Shown here in pieces: positions 26,630 through 38,700 of a DNA stretch of 64,000 bases. Both the position numbers and the translations under genes were made by a program. The DNA lies in contig NW_006763155.1 of assembly GCF_000264905.1 (NCBI RefSeq), positions 299,855 through 363,854 on the forward strand, written 5' to 3'. Numbering within the stretch: the stretch's first letter is position 1; every line of letters begins with the position of its first letter. The stretch is from Stereum hirsutum FP-91666 SS1 (lineage: Eukaryota; Basidiomycota; Agaricomycetes; Russulales; Stereaceae). The notes beneath the pieces are model-generated. The model saw nothing but the letters and a program-made list of their open reading frames with translations, searched no databases and was not told where the DNA came from.

Positions 26630-28300
26630 GCCCTCTACTCCATTTCTCCGACTGTTATTCGTCTAATCGACACCCCTTCTCTCCATCTCAGATTCGTGCT
26701 CAAGCCTATAAAGCGGCGAAGAGTTTGGAGCCGTGCGCCACCTCACGCACAAGTTTGGAGTCATAGACGAGGAGATTATGAGGCTCATGTTCTCTAGTCG
26801 GGCCATGTAGCGGTCGCGAAGTACGTCTTTTCTGTTGTTTTCTTTCACTTGCCATCGCCACCATTCCGTTCTCCCAGTTGACCACGCATATCTACAGCGC
26901 TCGCGTTCTCGTTTGGTTCGTGGTCGTTTTGCTTGCTTATGCTGACTACCGTTCTTTGTCTTCACTGCTTCTGCATAGTGAATCTATCCATTACCTTTCT
27001 TCTTTTTCTTCTGCCTCTACGATCTAACCTATTATCTTCGTCCCAGAACCGTATTGTCGACCGCTCCGACGAATCCCTCTAGCGCCCCGCCACTACATCC
27101 GTCCTCATACCAAAACAACTTCCATCGGAATGCTACCGTTCACTCTCCCCCGAATCCTTCTCGACCGAGCTCGTTCTTCGGCCCATATCCATATCGCGTC
27201 AGACTCAAGAAAATTCTGTCAAGCTTTCGGTCGGGTTCGCTTTCCGCATGCCAATGCTGCGCTCACGCTTTTTGGGCTTCGCAGTCTACGGCCCAGTTCG
27301 TTTCGTCGGTCCTGTCTCGGTCCATTCTCACCATCCAGTCGGGAATCAAGACCAACTCTCTATCTTCACACCTTCGGCGGGACGATGCAACAATGAACTC
27401 CAGAATCGCCTCCCAGATGCTCACACGAAATCATCCAACCGTCCGTTCGTCCAAGTCTTCCCCACGCCCTTTCCCTCCCTCCGTGGTAACCTCGCACGTT
27501 CAAACCTTGCGTTCAATCGGTCTAGTCATCATGCAATAAAGACGATTATTCTTCGTTCTCCGCCCAGCGCATCACCACTTCTGGTCCTTTTGTCCATTCC
27601 AGCTCGAAGCGTTCCATCTTTGCTCATTGTCGTCGCAGGCCAACCCATGCGATCCCAGGCCTTCAAAAGCGGTTCACGTTTCCGCATAAATCCACTGTTA
27701 TAGTCGATGACGACGAAAAGTAAGCCTCCATTTCATTGTGGCCCCTATCACGTATCGTCGCTCACGAAGGTCGATGCTATCTCATTGGGTGGCGTCACTA
27801 GACACCGTCCTCAAACGCACTCCTTCATCACGATGGACGCCTTCTCATGTCTTGCTCCTCTTCCGTTTGCCATGGTTGAGTTTGATCAGTGGGCGTTCCG
27901 TTGGGAGAGATTGGCCCGCTCATATCCTCAAGCAGGCGAATGTTTGTCTCCATTGAATGGTCGCACACGGTTCACATTGTACGTCAGTGAGGATCTAGTC
28001 TCGCAGCGACCCATCGAAATTTTATCCTTCCAATCAGTCGAGAACAGCCCACCACCGTGGATTCATATACGTCTCTTCGACGTCGACTCCACACTATCTG
28101 GTCAGACATTTGTTGCAGCCTTTCTATCCATCGCGCTTCCCCTGAGTCTGTGGGTCGGTGTTTCAAGTCGATACGGAGATATTTTGTGGGAGAAAGTGGG
28201 CTAATCGTCCGTCTCATCTGCGCTGCCAAGGAGTCTACGATGCACCCTACGAACCATCCAGTCTGTTGTCGCCAGAGCTCGAGTCCCTTTCAACGGACTC
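26630..28300 (+). repeat. diverged tandem duplication, copy 2
   Basis: Second copy of the unit at 23820-26050, in the same order and orientation: GGTGCGCCCTCTA (26627), GGCGAAGAGTTTGGA (26713), CGAAGTACGTCTTTT (26818), AATGCTACCGTTCA (27129), CATTGGGTGGCGTCACTA (27784), CGTTCCGTTGGGAGAG (27895), GTCTCGCAGCGACCCATCGA (28000), CAGACATTTGTTGCAGCCTT (28101) and the CACCCTACGAACCATCCAGT tract (28242). About 500 bases of copy 1 are absent here. The nature of the ancestral unit (old transposon or duplicated non-coding DNA) is unknown. Confidence 0.65.
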
Positions 28301-29067
28301 GTCCAACATCCCTAGTCGCTTGTATAGTTGTTCGCTCTAGCGTCGCGGGCGAAGGTCCTTTGGATCGGAGAGGATTGTCGTGTTGCTGATTTTCAATGCA
28401 AGGAGCGCTACGCTATAGATTCATCGCGGAGATGCTGATAGGATTCATGCGGGTGGTTTCCCATAGAACCATCGTGGTGGAAGCGTGATTGTTGAGGCTG
28501 GCCGGAAGTGGTCTCGTTTGTGGAATTCGTAGTGTCCTGCCCCGAAAGTAGTACACAATTTCACCAATGCGTCTCTTTTTCTTTTAGTTGGATACTTCAA
28601 ACAATTGTGAATCTTGACTCCTAATCGTCTTCGTTGCTACATACACAGATATTGCGTGTCTAGCCAGTGACCACACGTTCCCACGCCCATCTCTTTCAGC
28701 TTCAAACCCTCATCGCTATTATCCCTCGCCATGGCAGTCCTAATGTTCTCTAATATTTTCTTTCGACCCAATACTCTTAGATATACTATCGTCGTTGACG
28801 GCCCTCAAGAGGGCCATCGAACGGATTAGCGTCGATCGTTAAAAATGTCTTTCCAAGGCCTTTCATCGATTCGCAACATTCGCTTCTCTGTATACATTGC
28901 TTCCCTTCTTGTACCACGACGTCTATCGACTTGGGTGAGGAGTTCTGGGAGTGTTCGGTGTGAGGGGCAAGAAAGCTGAATTGAAATCGGTGATGAGCCA
29001 ATTGTAGCACACATCCAGCCACTCGTACAAGATATCGCGTTGAATTTATTAACAAACTTCTTCGGAA
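28301..29067. other. gene-free stretch
   Basis: No coding signal recognised between the duplicated repeat and the MITE-like element. Confidence 0.35.
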
Positions 29068-29476
29068 TAGGGCATATATGTAGCGGTTCACATCAGTTTC
29101 GTTCGTCATCCTGAAAACGAAAAGTGTGAACTCGAAATCTCGAGCTAGTGCTAGATATAATACTCAGTTCACATTGAGTTTGGATCCTCGAAACGGGTCC
29201 ACTTTTGCTCTCATTCCCGTCCCCTTTCCTGATGGCCTTTGATACAGTGATTCTTTTGGGAGCTACAGTACGTGGGCCTTCCGCCAAAGTGTGTGCTGTT
29301 TCGAACAACGTCAGTGAACGGGCAGAGGCCGGAGGATGCCCCTCTCGCATCGAAATCGCACTGAGTGTGAATTGAGCTTCGAGGCTCCAACGGGACAAAA
29401 ATCAGAAGTATTGAACCCATCATGGGTTTAGTTCACATCACAAAAACGCGATGTGAACCGCTACGTATATGCCCTA
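29068..29476. mobile_element. MITE-like element with TA-ended terminal inverted repeats
   Basis: The terminal inverted repeats at 29068-29094 and 29450-29476 are 27 bases long with one mismatch (core GTAGCGGTTCACATC and its complement). Both outer ends are TA, as expected for a Tc1/mariner-type TA target duplication. The 409-bp interior has no protein-coding capacity beyond short frames. A non-autonomous (Stowaway-like) element is the best reading. The near-identical ends suggest it is younger than the surrounding repeats. Confidence 0.7.
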
Positions 29477-29509
29477 GTGTGATAATTTTACGCTACCACA
29501 AACCATGCC

Positions 29510-29735
29510 CGAAGGCTTTTGGCTCCTGTGCTCAAAATGCACAGTTGTTTTATGCGCCACGAAATGTTATGTAAGCACTTTGGCCCGAAGGTACTTATTT
29601 TGATGGTTTGGCCCCCGTGCACCGTTGGCAGAAATGTATTTCGCTCCCGTGCTCGAAGCTGTTTGACTCCTATGCCCGAGGGATTTTGTCCCAATATTCA
29701 GGGATGTTTGGCTCCCCGTCTTTCATCTGCAATAT
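29510..29735 (+). repeat. degenerate short tandem motif
   Basis: A motif of the form TTTGGCTCCYRTGCYCGAAG recurs with changes at about 29516, 29578, 29607, 29640, 29665 and 29706, spaced roughly 30-60 bases. The spacing is irregular, so this is decayed tandem or interspersed repetition, not a clean minisatellite. Confidence 0.4.
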
Positions 29736-29813
29736 GTACAGAGATTGAAATTATTTTGAGGCCGAAGTCTTGGAGCCACACGTGGTTTGTCTCGAGACAA
29801 CTGCCTCCCCATT

Positions 29814-30923
29814 ACAGCGCTTTCAGAAATTATGCGGAATCGTAAACTTCGCGAATTCGCTCCAGCCACAGGCCAGCCGACGGAGCGAGCTTCGGCACGG
29901 CTCTCTCCGGGCCATCGCGACTGTGGCCCAACTGCAAATATGCATCCATGAGCACACAGTTGAGACAATGAAGTGACTCCAGTGAGTAAACTCAGTCGCG
30001 TACATTTATTCTTTATGCGGGATATCTTTTGGCGAGTTCAGGGGCTCTCGAGTCGCCAGTAAGACTTCGACAAACTTGCCTGACACCATCCATTATATAT
30101 TGTCACTGGTCATTTCCCCAAAGAGTCACCTCCTCTGTATCCCATAACACCAAGAACATATTTGAGAGTCATGTTATGCTTGATACATGTAGTAAAAAAT
30201 CTGAATAGCAGCCCAGTTAGCCAGCATGGGGTGTGGGCCACATGACGAGGCCGCTCGCTCGCCACTGCCGGACCCGGGAGGTGCCCCAGCCGGGACACGC
30301 GCCGCCAGGCGGGATGCATACTGGTTACGAGGTTCGATCCCAAATGCGTACAAATTTTGTGCGAAAAGGCCTCCATGTCCGATCGCAAAAGTACAAAGAC
30401 TGGGCCTTTTTTCAGCAGTGGTCCGATCCCAAATGCTGACACAAGTCAAGCTTTGTATCTTAGGTTCGATCCACGTACGCACAAAAGCGAGCGGAAGTTA
30501 TCATTCCCTAACTTCACAGTAGGCAAATCTCGACATTTTTTGTTCGCAACACACATGTGCGCGAAGGCAATCTCGAGCGCGCTGTCCTCGTCAATGAAGT
30601 TGGACTGAAAAAAGGTGTTTTTACTCGCTATCGGGTCCGAAGTACACATTTACACCGCGAATAATAGCGATGCTTAGATTGCATGCAGGGTCTTCGCAAA
30701 CGATGGTTCGATCCGTTGTGCGTACCAAAGTCTCTGAAAAGCAGGATTACCCGATCCGAATGCGTACATATGTGGCGACAAATTTTGTGACAAATTTCGC
30801 CCAAATGTTAGATTTAGGATCGAACCTTCGTACCAATATGCATCCCGCCTGCGCCGCCGGCTGGCCTGTGGCTGAGGCGAAATCGCGAAACGCGCGATTC
30901 CGCATACTTTCTGAAAGCGCTGT
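29814..30923. mobile_element. inverted repeat with one arm split by an insertion
   Basis: The right arm 30781-30923 is contiguous. Its reverse complement matches 29814-29886 (ACAGCGCTTTCAGAA .. CCACAGGCCAGCCGACGG) and then, collinearly, 30301-30365 (GCCGCCAGGCGGGATGCATA .. GGTTCGATCCCAAATGCG). The left arm is therefore interrupted by about 414 bases (29887-30300) absent from the right arm. Between the arms lie further copies of the theme TTCGATCC(C/A)AAATGCGTAC. This looks like a non-autonomous foldback or TIR element with a nested insertion; no transposase is visible. Confidence 0.55.
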
Positions 30924-31517
30924 AAGTATTAGATGTACCACACGACGAAGAGAAGAAAACGATGAGACCAGGACTCACGTAAAAGCAGAAAAAGCCACAG
31001 TACCTTGGCAGTGCTAAAACGTTTTGTGATCGATAGTTTGACCTTCATGTTACAAACCTAGGTATGCTCGTTCGGGGATGACGATATGGCTAATAGAGCA
31101 TATCCCCGAAGTACCTCGGTCATATACCTGATGCTCGAAGGGACACAACTTGGAGACCTACGGTGTAAGTACTCACATTGGCCTGCAGTCAGCCTAAATC
31201 AGCAGCATACAGCATAGGAAAGCGCGAATTTAAACTGCCGCTTGGAACAAGACGAGGTAGAATGGTTCAGGTCAGCGACAAGCGACGATGATAGTGGTTT
31301 AAAAATCGTGTCAGAAACCAAGTGCTGTGGCCATCGTGAGGACAGCCTTCGGCCAACTCCGGCATGGCCCGCCACTCGGCCATGTAGATATTTATGCACC
31401 TTTTTCCCTCGAACTGTGGGGCTTGGTCACCAGTCTAGCTCGCACCATCAACTCACCAAGGTCTACTGTGATCTCCAGACGAACTGTCGTGTCCATTTGC
31501 ACTTTGTTTCTCTCCAC

Positions 31518-34500
31518 ATGAATTCCAACGATCGCACACTTTGGGGCGTGCTCTGCTATCATGCTCGCCAAACACCTCACCACGACTTCCTCGTCGAGGA
31601 CAAAGACGTTGTATTGTCCTATGCTGACGCGTTTGCGCTCGCCTCAATTCTTCTCCCCACACGCATCCGCTCTCTGCACCCTTCGCTGGGGACACAGGGC
31701 TCGAATCAATGCGTTGTTCTTCTCAGTCACAATAACACTCTCTGTCCACTTCTTATTTTCGCCTGCTGGTGTTTGTCCATATCCGTCGTTCCAGTCAGTC
31801 CATCGACAGACCCTAGCCTGTGGCCGGCAATCGTCGATCTCGTCGGGCCTTCCATCATCGTCACTTCGTCCGAATTCCTCATTCCAATGGCCTCCCGAGT
31901 TCAGAAGAACGGAGGAGGACCAGAAGTGCTTGATATAACCTCACTCATACCATCAGAGCACCTCATTGTGTCTGTGCCTGTTACCTTTCGATCCGACTAT
32001 ATACCGTCCTGTCAATCCTGGATTCGACGTTCTGGCCATGAGTTTTCGGACGGTATCGCCAATCCTCCCCCCATAGAACAAACTCAGCAAGCAATCACAC
32101 TCTTTACCAGTTCAGCCATCGATAGAGAGACGCTGAAATGTGTAACATACACTCATGCGATGCTCTTCGAGTCCTCCGAAAGAGCAATGCTTATGTTGGG
32201 TGGCTCTGTGTACTCCAGCCTCCCAAAACGACATCTAGGATGGCTTCCTCTTAGCCATTGTTTCGAATTTTGCGTCATATTCTGGTGTGTTTCAGGTTCC
32301 TCCGCTTTGGATAAATAAAATGATGGGAATTCACTGACATTTGTCATGTTTGCTGTCATAGTGGTCTCGTTATGCGTACCGGAGGCGCCTACCTCTTTTT
32401 CGATCGTGCTCGCTCCTCCCCTTCCTCAGCGCCTTCCACAGCATTACCACGTCTTCTTCTTGCAGCGCTGGAGCACCATCATCCGGTCTCTACGTTGGCT
32501 GTTGTTCCTTCCGTTTTGATCGAACTCCTACGAATCTCCACCCAACCCGATCTCGACCGACTTAGAGCACTTCACTCATTGGCTGTGGGGGGCGCACGTA
32601 CTCCTGAAGATCTCTTCCAATGGGCAGCCTCCCAGGGAATACGCTACTTTGACTGTTCTGGTGCCACTGAGGCAGCAGGTACTGTCTGTATTCGCCGAGC
32701 CGAGGACCACGATCAACGAAAGTTCGGACTACAGATCATTCCGGGGCTTATGGGGGTATTGGAGAAAGACGACCTGCAGGATAATTTTGGGCTGCTCATC
32801 ATACGTGGCACCGTGCGTCTTTGATTGAACTTTCTTCAGTTCGGTTGCTTACTTTTCGTTCCGCCCAGTATCTTCCGTCTGGTTACAATCACCGCAAAAG
32901 CGGTGCATATCATTTTGATCCAGAGACCGGCGTCACGACCTATCATACCGGAGATCTCTATGAGCACCATCCCGAGACTCCCGCACTCAGCATCGTCAAG
33001 GGTGGTCCCTTGCCTCCATATGATCCAACTCTTCCGCCTCTGCGAGGTCAGTATTTGATCAAGGATCTACGGCATAAGCTCACGACGTTAGCAGGTCTAT
33101 CCTATGTGGGCCGTAACGATGATTTGGTCGTCTTTTCCTCCGGGATCAAGCTCAACGCGCTAAGTTTGGAGCGACTCATTGACGATAACGAAGAAATCGT
33201 CCGCTCTGCTGTTGTTAGTAACTTATCCGCAGACGGTCTTCTAGTCTTGGTCCAACCACATCTGGCAGACCGTCTTGCTATTCCTGCAGACACCATTACA
33301 CAAGCGGTTTTTGTGATCAATCAATCACTACCTTTCGAGAAGAGGATACGCCCCGACCACATTTTCTACGTTCACGAGCTTCCCACCACGACAAAGCATA
33401 CCTTAAACCGCAAACTGGTCAAGAAGATCCTTTCGAAAGCGCACCATCTTCAAGATATACCTCATCTTTTTCCACCGCCACAGACCGCATCCAAGGATGC
33501 TACTCGCAGAATGACCCATGAACCAGATTCTTCGCCACGCGAGATATACAATCGTCTCATTCGGGTTATGTCAAGCGTCCTTCGAATCTCCGAAGAACAC
33601 CTCTGTAAACCACACTCGACTATTTTAGACTTCGCGCTCTCTTCGTTGGCAGCGGTTCAGCTAGCTCAGGCATTGATGGAGGAGTTTCAGGTCTCAATTG
33701 CAGGCGCACACCTTTATGGTGCCCATACCATCGAAGATTTATGCGGCCTCGTTCAAAATCGCCCGCGCAATAGAGATACGCAACCCTTCGCCAGTCAACC
33801 GCCCCCAGAATCAAACCTTCTTTCCGTTGCACCAATACTATCACCTTCAAAACTGGCTATACATGTCAGTGGAGTTGCCTGCCGTTATCCTGGAGGCATC
33901 GAGAGCTTCGAGTCCTTCGGAGATGCCCTCTTTGCTCCGGATGCGTTCTTGGACCGTGTCTCACAGACTCGTCCAGAGGATAGGTGGTCAAGCTTCGAGA
34001 GAATCGAGAGCGATGCGATCTGCCCCATGCGTTGGTTGGATGGTTCTGTGGTTGACACCGTCGATTCCTTTGCTCAATTCTTTCGAATATCGCCTCACGA
34101 TGCCCGCTCTATGAGCCCCAACGCGCGGTTAGCGCTTCAAATCGGCTACAACGCTATCGAAGATGCCGGTATAGCCCCACAGTCGCTCAGTGGGAAGTCT
34201 TGGGGCGTGTTCACGAGTACAAACGACTCTGGTTGGAGGGAGAGACAGATGCGTGCTTTATCTCTGAAAGGTGAAAAATTCCGCCTTTATAGCTTTGTCT
34301 TTGTGTCATTGTACTGAAATTCTCTGCCAGATTACGCACAGACCCTGCAGGGCTCTGCTGATGATGCCGTCGGCGCTCGATTATCATATTTTCTCAATCT
34401 CACAGGACCAGCGATGGACATCAAGACAGCTTGCTCCAGCAGTGCAGTTGCTGTCCACCAAGGTATGTGCCACGCTCACAGTTGTCATCTATCACACTCA

Positions 34501-36522
34501 TTAGTCTTGTACTAGCATGCAGTTCCATTCGTAACGGTGATTGCGATGCTGCCATCGTCATAGCTGTCACCACGCAATTTTACCCTGCGGGCGCCATTTT
34601 TCGAGCTAGCAATGGCATAGTTTCCCCGTCCGGGAGGTGTGCTCCATTTTGCGAATGCGCCGATGGATTCGTTGCCAGCGAAGGAGCCGTAGCGATCGTT
34701 CTCCAGAAGTCACACGATGCTCTTACGCCCGCATATGGATCTATCCGGGCGTCGACAGTTACGCAGGATGGAGCTTCTAGAGGGTTTTTCGCTCCGAATC
34801 CGAATTCACAAAGGAGGCTTCTAGATGAAGCCCTATCGAGAGCTGAATGCACTGCAGACGATATCACGTTTCTCGAAGGTGCGTTCATTCGAAACTATCG
34901 TTGAAATTCAAGTTTAAATGGACGTCCCTGACGTCGGATTATAGCTCACGGGACTGGGACGCAACTCGGGGACTCCGTTGAAATCCAAGCAGTAAACGAC
35001 GTATTTAGAGGGGTACGTACCAATCCCCTGTATGTGGGGTCCGTCAAAGCCGTTCTAGGACACACTGAGGAATGTGCAGGCCTCACAGGTAAGCAATTCA
35101 TTCTGCTTTCTTACCCTATACTCTCACACGATCGTGCGAACAGGAGTATTGAAGGCACTTGTTTGCTTCGAGAAGAATTGCATACCGCCACAGCCTCGCC
35201 TTGGAGCTTTGAACGAACAGATCGATTTTGACGCGGTACCGATTATTATCCCGTTCACCGCAACCCCATTCTCCCACGGGAACCAGAAGCATATCATCGG
35301 AGTCTCCTCCTTCGGATTGTCTGGGACCCTTGCTCACCTCATCGTCGAAGAAACACCTCCCCAGAAAGCGACAACGTCCTACGGGATTATCCAGCGGTCA
35401 TGTGCACCTAACATCTTCATCGTCACTGCGAATTCTCCCCATGAGCTTCTCTCGATGATTAAGAAGCACAATTTTTTCCTCGAGCACCAGCACTTGCAGC
35501 ATGCGTCGTTAGCCACTACCTGCAGGACGACACAGGTCGGCCGTGATCATCTGCGTTTTCGCCAATCCTGGGTCGTCGATGGATGGAAATCCCTCCGACA
35601 CGCTCTCAGATCTTTTTCCACGCCTTCGTCTACCATCCACTTCACAGCCACGCACGTGCGCCCAAGAGTGGGTATCTGGTTCGGAATTCCACTATCCGCC
35701 TCCCCCCTCATCACGTCTCAGCATCCACTATACCAAGAAAAGCTGGAATACTGTAGGAACCTCGGATGGGCTGAGGTCTTCGACTACTTCATGCATCAAT
35801 TCGCGTTGGTCGAAGTCTTGAAGGAATTAGGCTGCATCATCACGGCCGTCGGTGGAGAAGGAATTGCGGAGTATATGGCGGCCGTCGTCGCTGGAGTCCT
35901 TCCCGAAAGCGTACCCTTCAGACTACACCAATCAGCGAATGGTGTAGAGAAAGGAGAGCGCTGCTTCGTACGATGTCCAGACTCGAGCGCCCTTGACGAA
36001 TGTCTTACTTCGTGGTTCCCCGACGAGCTGCGCCGTACGGGTCAGTACGGTTCGAGCTTGTTCAGCATTCACGGGACTGCCGAAGCAGTGGCAACGTTTT
36101 GCGAGATGACTTCATTCGAGGTGCTTTCGCAGAGCGACGCCTGGAGCAAAATGCTACTGGGACCCTTCCCAGGTTTGCGTCCTCCAAAGATTCCGATCAT
36201 CAGCGGCCACCTTGGAGAGCCGCTGGACGAAGAACTGGCACTTTCGCTCAACTATTGGGACAAAGTACAGGAGCGGGAAGTCAATAGCTGCCGAGGGTGG
36301 GAAGAACTTGCTCGTGAATGCGATACAGTCGTGTCGCTTGCACAAGGGGATGATATCTTGGCAGTTTTGGGAGACACCAGCATATCGTTGGCGAAAGTGA
36401 AGTCGTTGGAGGGTCTGATTTCTGAGCTGTTCATGAGAGGGTGTGAGATTGATTGGGTGAAGTTTTCGGGTAACGGTCCGAGGGCTCGTATGCCTACTTA
36501 TACGTGGGCTATGGACAAGTAA
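31518..36522 (+). CDS. synthase 1: adenylation-ACP-KS-degenerate AT megasynthase
   Basis: Hybrid NRPS-like/polyketide synthase predicted to activate a carboxylic acid as acyl-AMP, load it on its carrier domain and pass it to a ketosynthase. Seven exons (31518-32284, 32362-32812, 32869-34270, 34331-34462, 34516-34878, 34945-35088, 35144-36522), all GT..AG and phase-consistent, give 1545 aa. Adenylation domain about 1-600: [36 protein letters not shown] and [10 protein letters not shown] are clear, but the P-loop ([13 protein letters not shown]) is degenerate. ACP with [12 protein letters not shown], carrier Ser at about 665. KS about 735-1155 with Cys908 (TACSSSAV), His1040 (AHGTGT) and His1078 (GHTEECAG). 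The AT region to the end has GGEGIAEY with Glu1325 in place of the nucleophilic Ser and no FHS-type His. It stops at a post-AT-like MPTYTW. There is no thioesterase, reductase or second ACP, so a partner is needed; synthase 2 at 49 kb is the candidate. The ATG at 31518 was chosen because the domain starts there; the frame is open upstream to 31242. Confidence 0.85.
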
Positions 36523-37081
36523 CCTGTATGTTTTGTGTCATTCCATGCCTTCCAATTTAGTCGTCGGTCTCGATTATTTTTCACAGTGCCGTATGTAATG
36601 ATGTTTTGATATTGTTCGATGATCATAGGCCACGTAATTACTTTTTCGGAAACAAAGAAATAGAGAGAGACGACAAGCTTGGAGTAGGTAGTTAACTCGA
36701 GGTAACTATCTTCAACTTCTCGCATTCCCCTACATTAGTAAACTCCGAAGCAGGTTCACGAATTTCTTACGGGAGGAAGGACCAGTCCTTCCTTTACAAT
36801 CCGTACCGTCGATTATAGACCCCTCCTATAAATTGAAACGACACAAACACTCGCCGATCGTGAGGACTTGGCGTGCTTCTCAATTCATGGCTTGGTACAG
36901 GCGATGGGAACTTGGAAAAAGAAAATATCATACGTCTCCAACGATGCAGTAACGGCAGGCAAAAACTTTGATCGAGTACATAACACAAGGTAGCGAGAAC
37001 GAAGCAGTAAAGGAATGAGCATGAAATATGAGATCTATAAAGCGACTTCGTAGGAAATGGTCCTTGGTGTTAAAGAAAGTC
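36523..37081. other. intergenic, convergent 3' ends
   Basis: Space between the 3' ends of synthase 1 and the MFS gene. No coding signal. Confidence 0.45.
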
Positions 37082-38700
37082 TCAAACTTTCGCAAAGAAG
37101 TTGCGATTGATCATCAGCTTGACCGCTAGGATAAGAAACCCCCCTATGATGAGCGCGACACCTGTGTAAATGATAAGACCAGAAAAATCGCCGTGTTGCC
37201 GCGTCAGGATGGCACCAGCGATAGGACCTCCGACTAGGGACCTGTATCATGCGGACGATAGTGGATATTAGCGGGAGAATGGAACAAATAAAGAAAATAC
37301 TGACGGAAATGACAATAGGCTGTACGCCATGCCAATACGAGTGCCGATCTGATCCATACGTGAAATTTGGGCGATACATGGGGTATTCAAGGATATGAAT
37401 GCGCCGGAGAAGAATCCGTAGAAGACGGAGTAAAGAGTCAAAGCGGCCACATTGTGAGCATTGAGCCAAAGAGCGAGAGAGAATATTCCTGCGAGGACGG
37501 CGAATGGGGCGAGCATGTTATAGCGTCCGACGAGGTCCGCAATGTATCCGGGAAGAACACGACCAAAAACGCTTCCTGCGTTCATAACAGACAAGAGGTC
37601 GAAGGCGAGTCGCTGAGAAACTCCTTGATCTTGAGAGTATTGGACGATATAAAAGAAGGGCACAAATATGCCTGCAATCAATCGTAAGTTGAAAGATATA
37701 TGGCAAAGCAGAAGAGAAGAAAATACACATGAAGTGAAGAGAAACAAGACGTACCTAAGCAGCATGTACCACTGCCGATTGAAAAAAGCATGAACTTCAC
37801 GTCCCTGAAGGATGCAACGTCGATCCACGGGCCAGGCTTCTTCGGTGGTAAGCGGCTGGTACAAGTGAGGCAGGCGACGACACCGCACGCCAAACACACA
37901 AAGCCAGAGATGCGAACAGCCCAAGGAAATCCGACCTCGTTGAACAGGCGCTGAAGGAGCAGAGGGAAAACGACCCCGCCTGTAATGCGCATTTGATTCA
38001 GCACGTATAGAGGAAAAATTGGTTAGCTACACACCTACGCTTGAGCCTGCGACCGCGATACCAACAGCAGTAGCTCTATACTTAGAGAAATGGGTGGCAG
38101 CGGCGCTCAGGGAAGGGTAGAATCTGTATGCTCTCGTGTCAGCTTTGACAGGGAGAAACTTAAGAATAGTACGCACAGAAGACCGACTCCAATGCCGAAC
38201 ACGACTCCCTGGGCGAGGATGAATTGATAGTATTTTGTGGCAAGCGAGGTCATCATGAGGCTGAAGGTATAAATGAGCGTGCCCAGCACGAGGAGCCACC
38301 GCGGGCCATAGGCATCGAAGAAACGACCTATTATCCCACCCTGCCGATCGTCGCAATCAGCGGCGTAGTTATGTTGAAAAAATAGGACACATACCGAGAA
38401 GAAGAAAACCCACAGCTGAAGAGATCCAATCCATGAAATATCGGAAGGCGAATATTGTGAAAGCTGATGCTCTGAGTACCAAAGCTGAAAGCTTCCAAAA
38501 GCATTCATTTGTCCGAATGTTGCGAATAGTGCGAGAAAGGAGCCAAAGACAGTGAGGTAACCATGAATTCCACCTTCCTTGAATGGTGTCTGAGTCGTGG
38601 AAGTCGGCTGAGGTGCTAAAGGAGGGTCATGGTTGGCGTTCTCGAGCTTGGAGTCGACGCCGACAGGAGGCGTGCTCGTCCTTTCGTCAGTGCTTGACAT
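37082..38700 (-). CDS. MFS transporter, monocarboxylate-transporter-like
   Basis: Twelve-helix major facilitator of the MCT-like type common in fungi, in the plasma or vacuolar membrane. The start at 38700 opens a 45-residue polar tail (TPPVGVDSKLENANHDPPLA) followed by helix 1 GYLTVFGSFLALFATFGQMN and FGSFQLWYSEHQL, typical of the family. Further exons read GGIIGRFFDAYGPRWLLVLG, KYRATAVGIAVAGSSVG, VVFPLLLQRLFNEVGFPWAV, SQRLAFDLLSVMNAGSVFGR, LPGYIADLVGRYNMLAP and FISLNTPCIAQIS. The last exon ends MINRNFFAKV with the stop at 37084-37082. About six short introns. It lies between the two synthases, on the opposite strand to synthase 1, tail to tail with it. Export of the pathway product or import of a carboxylic-acid precursor are both reasonable; neither is shown. 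Confidence 0.85.
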
